A program made the translations under genes and the position numbers. The notes beneath the pieces are model-generated. The model was not told where the DNA came from, searched no databases, and saw nothing but the letters and a program-made list of their open reading frames with translations. Shown one piece after another: positions 11,501 to 23,500 of a DNA stretch of 64,000 nucleotides; the stretch's first letter is position 1, and each line of letters begins with the position of its first letter. The DNA comes from Symsagittifera roscoffensis (lineage: Eukaryota > Xenacoelomorpha > Acoela > Convolutidae): contig NC_087066.1 of assembly GCF_963678635.1 (NCBI RefSeq), positions 65,447,277 through 65,511,276 on the forward strand, written 5' to 3'.

Positions 11501-14500
11501 TCGGGGACAGCTAGTCTGTTGTACACCAGTATACAATCGTCCACTACAGAGAGTTGATGCCAGAGGGGATTGGTATACGGGCCCATCAAATCGAAACTGT
11601 GACGATCATTCTTCTCAATCACCCGCCGAAGTCTGTCCATCCAAGCGTCCTCTGATATCAATTCTGCTAATATACTTCTATCGAACAACTTGGTGAGATT
11701 GTCAAGGCTGATTTCTGTACTCGTTTCTTTTTGATGCGAGCTGATTCTTCTGGAGTTGTGACTTGTCTTCTCCTTTTTGATTATGCTGACTTCTGGACTT
11801 TCTGAGGGGCTTTCAGCTGTGAGGTCCACTTCTACTTCTATGATTGGGGGATTTTCTCTGTGAGTATTTGTTTCCAATGTCTGATCACGTTTGTTTCTGT
11901 CATCAAGAACTGTCCGTGCTTCTAGTTCCAGTAAGCTTTTCGTGTTATCTAATTTTTCTGCCCCCATGAGGTCCCAGAATGACATTAGAGTTATCTCGAC
12001 ATTTCCTGCTGTATTTGCAGATGTTATTTCTTTATATCCTTTAGGCCTGAAGGATTTCTTTACTGTCCTCCACTCAACCTGGGGCACATCTGAATCGGAG
12101 TTGTCTGAGTCGTCTTGTCTACTGCACGCAGCTCCTCTCTTCACCATACGTGTTCGGGAAAAGGTGGTTTCCGTCACTTGTTCTGTCAGTTCGTCCTCCC
12201 TCCGATCTCCATTCTGTCTGATTATCATTTTCCTTGACTTTCCTGTTTTGTTTTTCTCCATCTCCGCTGATCGTTGTGAAATTTTACTATTGTCTTTTCT
12301 GACTGAATTTTTGTTAAATTGTGAGATATTGACCGACTGTTTCTCGCAAGCTATTTTGTCCAATGTGTTTTTCTGGTTCTGATCTTTTTGAAAACGTAAG
12401 CTTTGACCGTTTTCGTTCCGGTCGAGCTTTGTCCAGTTTTGAAAATTTGGTTGTCATAGCAACCGCGTGATGAGCTGTCTTTACAGTAGCTAGTTTCTCT
12501 TTGTGTTCTAGAATGTTCTAGAATGTTAATAGCACTATTTGGATTTGTTTCACTAAACCGACTGTTCAAACAGTCGAGTGCTTTATGGAAACTTTCAATA
12601 GACGTCACTACAAATCTCTCGTCAAGTTCTGATTCCGGCCATGGTTCCCCATTGGGCTCTCTTGACAGATAATCAACGATACCCATATCCCTTCCCGGAA
12701 TATGAGTAAGTTTAAATTGATACGGTAATAATCGATCAACCCACCTGATTAGTCAAGATTGATACGTTTTATTAGATCTATGTTCCCCCAAAGCAGACAT
12801 TAACGCCTTGTGGTCAGTCGCTATGACAAATTTTTTGCCCAGTAAATAATGTTTAAAGCGATCTACCGCCCAAACTACTGCTAGCAGTTCGAGTTCATTG
12901 GTAGAATATTTTTTTTCTTGAGAATTCAAGTACCGGGATGCAAATGCTATCGGTACCCATTCGTTTTGGTTAGACCATTGGTCAAGAGTAGCCCCGAGGC
13001 CGCTATGACTTGCATCGCACTTTACTCTGGTTTGCTTTGACGGATCGTAATAATTTAATAAAGAGATGTTAGCTACTGCTTTTTTGATATCCTCAAAGCA
13101 AATGAGTGTTGATCGTCCCACTCAAATTTTTTCACTGGTAAACGAACATTTTTCATTTTCTTTTTTTCATTTTCTTCTTTCAGTAGTGGTCGAAGTTTTT
13201 CAGTTAAACTAGCCGCATTTGGGATGAATTTAGATAAGTGATTGATGCTACCCATGAACGATCTGAGTTGTTTCAGTGACTTGGGGAGTTGGAGATTTGC
13301 AATAGCCTCAGTTTTTGTAATTTTTGTTATTATACCGTGTACCGATAAATTATGGCCTAACCAATTCACTGAGGACTGAAAGAATTCACATTTCGTAATT
13401 TTTAATGCGAGATTTTTGTCGTCCAACTTTTGCAACACATTGCGAACCAATTTCTCATGATCCTTAGCTTCCCTTTTGAAACAATTAGGATATCGTCCAG
13501 AAAACAAAAGGTATTTTTTGAGTGGTTCAGTGTTCTATCCATTGCTTTCTGGATTTCGGTAGGCATGTCTGCCAGCCCGTAAAACCCTGTCAGAAATCTA
13601 TATGTTCCCGTTGCTTGACCTCCTACAATATTGAAACTGCATTGCTTTGCTGTTTCCGCAGTTAGCCTTATTTGACTGTAAGCATATTTTAAGTCTAACG
13701 CGGTGAAATACAGAGAAGCTTCTGATGTTGCCGTGATAATCTGGCTAACACCATCGATCAGTTCGTCCACATTGGGCATCTGATATTTATTTTTATACAA
13801 TTGTCTATTCATGGGTTTTGCGTCCAAAGCTAATTTGATAGAGTTGTCTTTTTTAACTGTTATGACAATTGGAGCGATAAAGCAGTCGCTTGTACATTTA
13901 TCTAGTTTTTCGATGTGTCCCTCTGCAAGTATTTTGTCCAGCTCTGCTTGAACTTTATCCTGAATGTGTATAGGAATTCTCCTACCTTTTTCTTGAATCG
14001 GACATAAAGGATATTTAAATTTTGTATTCACCGTATGATTTTTTGATTCCCCTTGTGTATCAAATAGGTCTTTGAATTTCATATAAAAAAAATTTTTCCA
14101 ACCTTCTGACTGCTCGCACAGTAGCACGTCAAAACTGGATTTTCGTGTTGGAGCTGATTTTTGAGTAGTCTGAATTCCCGGTTTACTTTGAAGATCTAGA
14201 CCTAGTATACATCGCATACGTCTTTCTGTGACTAGTAGCATCGCTCCCGACACTTCCCAACCCGCCGAACGCAGATTAGCTTTCAACGCTCCTAATATCA
14301 ATATAGGTCGTTTATTATAATCCATAAACTGCGCGGGCAGGTTTAACTTTTCTGCTGGAATAAATTTTGAATTCGAGGATCCTTCCAAAATTTGTTTTGT
14401 TGTCGTCCAATTCAGAAGTGATACTGGGCTACCCGTGTCTATAGTCATATTCAAAATATGACTATCAATTTTAACCAGAGCCTTCAATGCGTTAATTTGA

Positions 14501-17500
14501 TGAGATTTTGGATTCCTGCGAATTTCGATTTTTTCGATATTAACAGATTTTTCCGTCAACGATTCCCTCTGAATATTTTTCTCATCGAACACATTCGCTA
14601 ATACTCCTCTGTTGATGTACTTTTCAATGTTTACGATGGAAGTGAGATCTTCCTCTACGGCCATTATCTCAAAATCGTCGCATGAATCAAAGGTTTGTAT
14701 TAAATTGCATTCTTCTTCTGAACTAGAACCTTCATTTGTGATTTCGTTAACTTGCTGGGATCTACACATTTTTGCGAAATGATTGGGTTTATAACAGTTC
14801 TTACACGTTTTACCCATTGTCGGACCATTTTTTAAATGACCTTCTCCAAACGCTCTGCCGCATCTCGTGCATTGTTTTTGATCTCCTTTAGCTTTTTGAG
14901 TATTTTTGTTCTCATACTGTTTTCTTCTATTTTGATTTTGACTTTGTCGTTTAGGGTTATAGCCCTTGTTCCCAATCGCCATAATCGGTTCTTGTTTAAT
15001 TTTCAATTGTGAATTTGAAAACAATCCTGCGTTGTTTATACTTGATGAAGATTTTTGGAACGCTTGGGTAGTTTGTTTACTGTGTTCGAATTTTATCGCA
15101 CGCTTTAAGACTTCTTCGGGAGAAAATGTTTCAAAAGTTAATGTGTCTTGAAGGACAACATTTTTCATCCGGGAAATAAATAAATCTCTTACCAGCTCTT
15201 CTTCCAGTGCTCCCAAATCCGCCTTTGCTGCTTGTGCAGTCAGCGCCGCATGAAAAGATTCCAGCGTTTCATTTGGTTCATGGGATCGCGTGAACAGTTT
15301 GTATCTCTCGTTAGTAATACATTTCGTCTTCTCAAATGAGACTTTGGCTAAACGAACTATATCCCGAAACCCCAGTTTAGATATCTCTGTGTGAGGATTC
15401 TTTTGAATAAATTTTTTCTTCCCTTCAGCGCCCAAAGCAAGAAATAATCTCGATGTCAACCGTTTTCCAACTTCATGATAAAATACATTGTGTCCCACTC
15501 TAGGTCCTCTCAATACCCGTTCTTCATTTTCTTGAACCACTCTATCCCGAGCCAATCTGTTCCGGGCTTCTCTCTCTGCTATTGCAGGCGCATCCTCGTT
15601 CTGCGCTGATGGTTCAGGAGTTGGTAGAGGTTCTTCTAGTAAAGTTTTGGATTCTTCTAACATTACTTCTGGATCCACATTTTCTTTAACCGTAACAGCT
15701 AACAGGAACTGATCAAGCCATGTTTCAAAATTCCAGGGTGGATCTGAATTTGCGGATGCCCAGAACACTGGGATTCCCAGATCGGTCCTATTGTCTTGAG
15801 CTGTAAACCGGATCCTGCTGGCTGCGCCATGTGATAACTAACAGAACCTCTGAGGTTTATAATGAAAACAGAGTTGGTTTCACAGAGTTAATTTAATAGT
15901 TGAAACCGTATTGTTTTATTTGGATTTCTTTATCCGAGTTCGACTGTGTACGAAGTCACAGATCTGAGAGACAAGCTCTCTATTTTTAGCAATAAAGGTC
16001 ACGTAGTAATTGACCTTGGTTTACATAATAGGATAATATAATTTACAGATAAAAATATGAACAGCATGACCAAGGCCACTATATGGTTACTGCAAATGCA
16101 GTAGCAGTTGCGGTACCACAGTTTTATCAAAAAAAAAACTCAAAAGGAGTTCATAAGCCGCTTTGTCGGAATAGAAATGTGTGCTCTTTTGGATGAATTT
16201 AAGTGAAGGGGGTGTGGGGGGGGAGGTGGGAGGGTTGTTAGGTTTAAACGAAAATAATTGAACTTATTTCTGGAAAAACATTTTTTTTAGATGAATCTGC
16301 GTATACAGAAGGATTTCAAGTGTGGTCACGTGTCTACCCCAGCACCTGGTCCCCTTCCCGCCTCCCTGTCCTTACCCTCTCCTCTCCCGTGTTCCACCAG
16401 CCCACCCAGTCTCCCCTCAAGTACTCCAGTGACTGGTACAACCGACTCAACTCACGGGGATCGGTGGATGGATGGGGTGACGAGGATGATGGGAAGGGTC
16501 CCTCAATTCTGGGGGTGGTCGGACAGGATGTACACCTGGACTATTTCCATAAATGGGTGGACGAGTCATGGATTAGTCCACACGCAGAGGTTAAGACATT
16601 ATAGAAAACTTCCTTTTCCTGATGTTTAGAAAAAAAACTCAAAAGGAGTTCATAAGCCACTTTGTCGGAACAGAAATGTGAAATCAGGATTCCGCGCAAT
16701 AGGAAGTTTTCACGAGGTAAGCTCAAACAAAAAGTAAAATGTTTGAAATCTCAATTTTTTGGTAGTTATAAAAAATTGAGAATTCTAGCAAACTTGATAC
16801 GAGTTTGGCTTTAATTTCGTTTTCAAAATTAACTTCTTTTTAGATATTCCTTGTCGACTCCCAAACAATTTATGTCTCAATGACTTCGGGAATCGAGAAC
16901 CTGGTCAAACTGGAAACAGAAGAGTTCCCAGAAATCAACTTTATCGACGTAGTTCCCGAAATTCTAACGTCATCGGAACTGACTCTTCTTTTCGACGTCA
17001 CTCTACTCCGACAGCCGTATAGCCATACTTTTAAGCCCAGACTGACAAATATTCCAGGGCATCAGTATCTGGCAAGGATAAACAGCGTCACTTATACATG
17101 GTGGCCAATTGATAGGTTCCCCTTTACATTTGTATCCAGAGAGGAGATGTCGACCTGGGGTAGGTTCTGGCACCCAAAGAGAGGCGCCGGATCTATATCG
17201 GACACAAGTGAAAAGATCCGGAACACCTTTTTAGGCTACTATGAAAATGAGAGTTTGAAGTCTGGGCAGTTTAAAGTTGTTCTGGACTCGAGGACATACT
17301 GTCCAGGGTCCCCTGGAAATTTGGAGTTGTTCAGTGGTTTGCAGATGATGGATTTTTTAAACTCCACTGTTTTTCAGGTAAAATATTTAATATTAAATAT
17401 CTTTCCTTGAATGATGAATCTGCGATATCTTCTCATCAAAAAGTTTAACTATGGGATAAAACACCCCCATCAAAAAAATCTTAGATCTGAGCCAACGTAT

Positions 17501-20500
17501 CATTTCTATATATGGGTTGATGCTCATATTTCATAATGTAGTTTGAGCTATATACCATTGGTAAAACAAACGAGGCGTTACATTTTAAAGAACTAGTAAC
17601 AATAATAATGAGCCTTGTCTTTTTCAACCTTTGCCTCGTTTTCGCAATTTCTCAATTTTTGTAATTTTGTGGAGTGTCTTGAAAATACTCATTGTAATCA
17701 AAAACCGTTTTGGACAAAATTTTGTTATTTTGTCTAGATTAAGATGCTTGAGGGTGCGAACTGAACAAGCAATATTGCACAATATAAAAATTTACGCAAA
17801 TAATGCTTTCAATTGTCTTAAGTACGGGCTCAACAGTCATAATCCGTCAACAGCTGAACAGCTCGTATGTTGGTGTTATCCCTCGTGAAAAAAATTATCA
17901 CACATTTCAACTTTTTAAGTTTTTTGCCCCTTTTTTTCAGTCCTCTTTCTTCCCCTTCGTGCCAGAATGTAAGGAGAGTGAGCAGTATTGGGGCATGTTG
18001 AGTGACCTCTATTTGGTGTATCTGTGGGTGAACAAACAGCCCCTGTTCGCCCCTTTCCAGTCAGAAGACAGAGCCTCTTTCTCATTCAACAGACTGTTCG
18101 ACCCAGACACAGTCGAAGCGTCTTTTTTCATTACAAACAGGTATGACATGTGAAACCATTACAAAAGGTTGTTTTTTCAAACTTTATTTTATTTTCCATT
18201 GAAGTTTGAAGTATGTTCCGAGAAGGTAGATACCACCATTTTTGCAATGCCAAACATCCCGGGTTGACCTCCATAAACCGAAAATGCTTATCTTACAATT
18301 CCATACACCGAAAATGCTTATCATACAATTCCATACACCGAAAAGGCTTATCATACAATTCCATACATCAAATGTATGGAAAAATGCTAGTCATACAATT
18401 TTCATACAATTTCAAAAAATCATTGAAAAAAGATTCGAACTAGTTTCTGCGCGGCTAGTTGAACCAAATAAAACTGTGTTTCTTTTTTTGGAAAAAATGG
18501 TTGTCATACAATTTCCATATATGAAAATTGTATGACTAGCATTTTGTTGATGGCGACAAGTAAAATTGAAATTGCCCCAAATTTTGTTTGTTTTTTTTTT
18601 TCAACCGCAAATCGAATTTTGTAACTAAACACTTTTCCAAAAAAAATTTTGCATGCAAGTTTCAATATTTTTCTGCATAATGTAGTCCTGGATACACAAA
18701 AATGGGATTTTTTTCCTTTTCTCTGGATAACCTTTTTTAAACAGGCTAAAAACTCATATTTCTTCTGTATGACATGTTTATATATACCTTGATCAATGTC
18801 TGATAATTTAAAAATTCTAATTTTAAAAATAATCATCTTTGAAAATGTTTGCCAAAAATTAAAAGTTTGATGCTTTCAGTATCTTATTTGTGAAAAGAAC
18901 TCTTACACAATTTAGGTCGTTTCCAATGCATTGTAATTGCCAGACAATCAACCTTTTGGTGACTCTAGTTTTGAGTAAAGCGTTGGTTTAGTCACTTGTG
19001 TTCGGTCACAAGCACATCCCAAAAACTTTAAGAACTTTTTAAAAAACAATCAACTTTTTGGTTCATGAAAAATGCTTGTCCTACAATTTCCATATATGAG
19101 AAAATGCTTATCATAGAGTTTTCTCAACATACTCTGTATCAATGAAATTGTACGAAATAGTATGATAAGCATTTTTTCATTAGGAAAAACTGTAGGACAA
19201 GCATTTTTGGTCAAACCGGGATTCTGTAAAACTATAAAAATATCACGAGCAGATTGAGTTTTTACGTACATAGAATAAAAATATCATCTTTAAAAATTTC
19301 GGAGCTGAGTAAACTTAAAAAATAAACATAAAAAAACGCTGACTTTCTCTAAAAAAATCTTAACTTTCGAATTTCAAAGAAAACAAAAGATGCCATTTAA
19401 GTTGAGCTCTGCCATGAACCCACGTAGAGAAAAACGAATCAAAAAGTAAAGTTTTATTCTGCTGGAAATCTAAAAATTAAATTCCACTTTCGAAACTAGA
19501 AATCGTTTTTATGCGCCATTTCCACGTTCATTACGAGGCCAAACTGTGCACTGGATAGGCGCACAATTTTGTGTTTGTATGTTTCTGGAATCCAGATACA
19601 AGTCTTTAAACATGTTAAAAGTTTGTCGGCATGATCACAGAAAACTGAAGAACAAAAGGAGAACAAAGTGAGCGTCCTTGTTGCGGAATCCGCTTTCAAC
19701 TAACGAAATGCACAGTTTGGCCTCTTTTTGTTCAACATTAGAGAGTGCTATTTACGACATTTTCAGCAGATGAATTTCAATTGAACTCAAAAAGTGCATA
19801 TATAGCTAAGTGCTTTCATAAATGCATCAATATGTATGAATGCACATCTGTAGTTGTTAGAGACTTTTAAGACTTTCCCTTAAAAAGAAAAGTCAGCAAA
19901 ACCTGTTTAAGAGTCTTCACTACGTTCATTGCTCTTATAAAATAATGAATATCGGCTGATGAAATAACTTAAACTAGTCAAATTGCGTGCGTTCATACGC
20001 AGTTCTTGAAAAGTCCAGTACGTTCAATTTGTTTTTTTTTTAAATTAATTCATCTGCAGCGTTCAATTGGCTTAAAAAATCTTTACATGCACCCTAGCAA
20101 ATGAGCTGTTAAGGTAGTTTGAAATCATGTTTTAAAGTGAGAAAAAAACTGTTTAAGCAAGTGAAAAATAGGTGAAAAACAAGCATGAATACATAAATTT
20201 TTCGTTGACTAAAAGCATTTTCCCGACTGTTTTTTCAAGCTCTCGGGAAATTAATTCACTATCCTCGGGCCTGGCGGCCCTCTGACAGTGAATTCATTCC
20301 ATCGTGCGTGATGAAACAGTTGCGAAACTACTACTGAACTTTCGTAATGAAGTCTGCATGAGAAATCCTTCTGTATATTGAAGTCAGTTTTTCTTATAAC
20401 TTCGTTTCTGCCAATTGCAGTTGAGCTATCAAAGGCTTTTAAAAGCCTATCCAAGGATAGTCCGTATCTAGTAATTCTCCGACATTCCAGACTTGTTCGA

Positions 20501-23500
20501 CATACTTGTTCGACTTGTTCGACATTCCAGAATTCTCCGACATTCAAGGTTGTTTCTTCACGAAGTAGTGAATTTCGTTTTCTAGTGGTGTGCTGGGTGT
20601 TCTGCAGAGAAACTCAAATGACTCCAGTCTGGATCTGACATGGGAGAGTTTGAGGAGGAAGAGCAGTGGACTGGTTCAAGCTACCAGAAACTACTTCAAC
20701 TCCAGTGGCGACAGACGAGTCACTTTCCAGATGAGGGTGGCATACAATTACCATAGAGAAGCATCCCATAAATGTTTTCGGGTAAGCAATCGAGTCTGAA
20801 AACATCCTAGTCTTTTCTGTTATACGGTTAATAATAACCACATTGTTAATTGAGCTGCTGCTTTAAGTAAATACCGCAGATTATCTTTCGAGGGAATTAG
20901 TTTTAACCAATCAGATTTCATTTTTTCGATCCATTTTTTGAAATAGATCCAAAACCTAGATCCAAAATTGTTATACGGTCCAAAACCTGCAGTTTTGGAC
21001 CGTATAACAAAAAAGACGCGTATATCCTTCCAAGCATATATAAGTAAAGCAACAAAATGTTCTGCGGAAAAGTTTGTCTATGGACCCAAACTGTATTTAT
21101 AATCAGTTATAATGGCAACATCTTTGAATACAAAAATTCATTATTATCGATTACCATCCATGGAACTTCAGTGCGAGCATATTAAACTTAAAAGCAAAAA
21201 CTTGAAGTTAATTTTTTCTCGGCAGAGAAATGCTTAAAAATTTTTAATGTGGGTCGATTCAGGACTGAAAAGGATTTATGATCTATCACCCCGCACATTC
21301 TGATGAATAATTGTGGTATCTGAATTAGAGTTGGAAAAAACTACTAAAGAGTTCTCAAAAATGTTGGATCATGAGAGTGATATTTAGAGTGAGGATGCGT
21401 ATTGGGAGTTCGACAGGAGCACTTACACATTCCCCCTCATCATGACCACCTCTCTCTTTACCACAAAGGACGGAAAGAGATACAACTATGGAAACCTCGG
21501 TAGGTGCCACACTATACACTTTGAGATGGCACCGTTTTTGACCAACTGCTGGCTATCTTTCCAAAGAACAATAGTTCTTGTGTAATTCAAGCACCACAAA
21601 AGCTACACTTCTAACATTTTACGACGTTTTCAGTCATTTTTATATGCGGGTCTCGGAAAAGATGAGAAAAAAAACAGCTTTTGGGTTTTTAGTTTGAAAC
21701 TTCAATTGGCGTTTAAAGTACTCCTTTGGCGGAATTTCAGACATACTTAATCTTATCTTCATCTTGAGTTTATTTAACTCATTTGAAGTTCTATGTTGCC
21801 AGTTTCTGCAAAAAAAGATGCTTAGGCGTTGTGATGAAGTACAAAGCACTTCTGACCTGGTTGCAATCCCTGATGCCCGAATGTTGGGATCCCGAATTGC
21901 GGTCTGAGCTACCAGAACTACAGTGCTACATTCTGGACGAGGGCGGATTCATTGTTGCCAACAACCAGTTTGTTAACGATGATGATGAATTAGTGGATCA
22001 GTTAATAATGGCTTCGAGAATGCAGGTAATTTTCTAACTTTTTTAAACTTGAGAACGAATCAGCACCAGACAAGAGTTTGGTCAATTTTACGCATACAAA
22101 TTCCGCAGTTGAAAGCTCTTTCAAACCGTGAAAACATTTTCAGATTGACTGGAAATCAACCCAGTTTTGATGAACCTGTTAAACCATTGAATCTGCTCAC
22201 AAAAACTACACTGAATAGGAAACAAAGAATTTGGATTTTTGTTCTATAATTTTTCTTTCACAATGAATTAAAACAAGACTCTTGTTTGCATTATTTTAGA
22301 CTGCGTGGATAGGTGCCAGTTTGCACTCAGTCGATTTTTGTCTCATGAACTCTTTAGTCAAAAACGGAATCTACACAACTCAAGATGTGAAGGACAACAT
22401 CTGTTCATGCGATAAATCTGACGTCATCTCTTACAAGGCTTCATCCGGCCAAAAAAATTACTCAACTCTTCGTTTATTTACGCTATTTAGTTTCATGCAG
22501 TCTTTGACAATGGGATGGACAGTCGTTATGTCCTTTTCAATTGGTGTAATAACTAATATTGGTGCCTTGGTTAGTACTTTTGGCTCAGTTTTTTTCTTCT
22601 CAGCTGTCTCAACTGGGCTTCCTGAGTTCGAAACTGGCTCGAAAATATTATGTCAACTGGAAACTACAAAATACATTTACACTGATCACGTGCAAAACGT
22701 TGACACCACGACAAACTGCTCGTTTTTCTGTTCAGTAGACTGTGACCCGGGACGTCCTTTCAGAGCTCACCGAATCGGGCAGACTAACCTACTGTTTGTC
22801 AGTGCCCAAGGTATTAATGAAATTTCCATCAGATCCTACTTGTGGCAATTTCAAAATTTAAAAAAAAATTTTAAAGTCGAAATCAAAAAATGCTAGTCAC
22901 ACAATTTTCAATTATGAATAATGTGTGATTATCATTGCAATTTTTCGACAAAAAATTAGTCTTTTTTATTTATGACAATGGAACATTTAATAAAAAACAT
23001 AAAAAAGGTCTTAAAATTCTATTACACTTTGTATTTCCAAAGCATGAAATTTCACTGAGTAGTTTTTTCATTGACTTTGTATATGGAATTGTATGATTAG
23101 CGCTTTCAGTCTATAACGGTCAAGTCGGATCTTTTGATCTTTCCTTTTTTGATCATTCCGACATAATTTTAACATATTTAAAAACTTGTTTCTAGATTCC
23201 AGAGATCTACACTCACCAAATTGTGCGCTTATCTAGTGCAAAGTTTGATTTCGTGATGTTTCAGTAAACTGCATCTATTTTATGATCTGCTCTTTAATAA
23301 TTGAAATTTGCTATTTTACAGGACGAAATTTTTTATGAAATGGGACACAAATCTACGCCAACCCGCCTCGGCTATGCTCAAAATCAACCAAATTATTTGA
23401 CATGTATATTGTTAATTCTAAAATGTAGCAAGGATAACCGGTTACTGTGCAAGCAGCACAGAATGTTCCGCCCATATTCTTTAGAAAACTACGGTTCAGA

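Larger units (their letters stand above)
8851..16120 (-). mobile_element. Degraded Ty3/Gypsy-type LTR retrotransposon, antisense in the alpha2/delta intron
   Basis: 7.27 kb element read on the minus strand: 5' LTR 15830-16120, primer-binding site 15812-15829, gag-protease-RT-RNase H-integrase remnants 9295-15768, 3' LTR 8851-9127. The order PR-RT-RH-INT is that of Ty3/Gypsy (Metaviridae-like) elements. At least three frame changes and four in-frame stops break the coding region, so this copy is inactive. The LTRs differ at a few positions only. The window-left LTR lacks its outer 14 bp. Confidence 0.9.

Noticed and set aside
16291-16629. Frame opening with ATG at 16291 and a proline/serine-rich product
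   Set aside because: Out of phase with the splice from exon a. The phase-compatible frame carries the Cache motifs.
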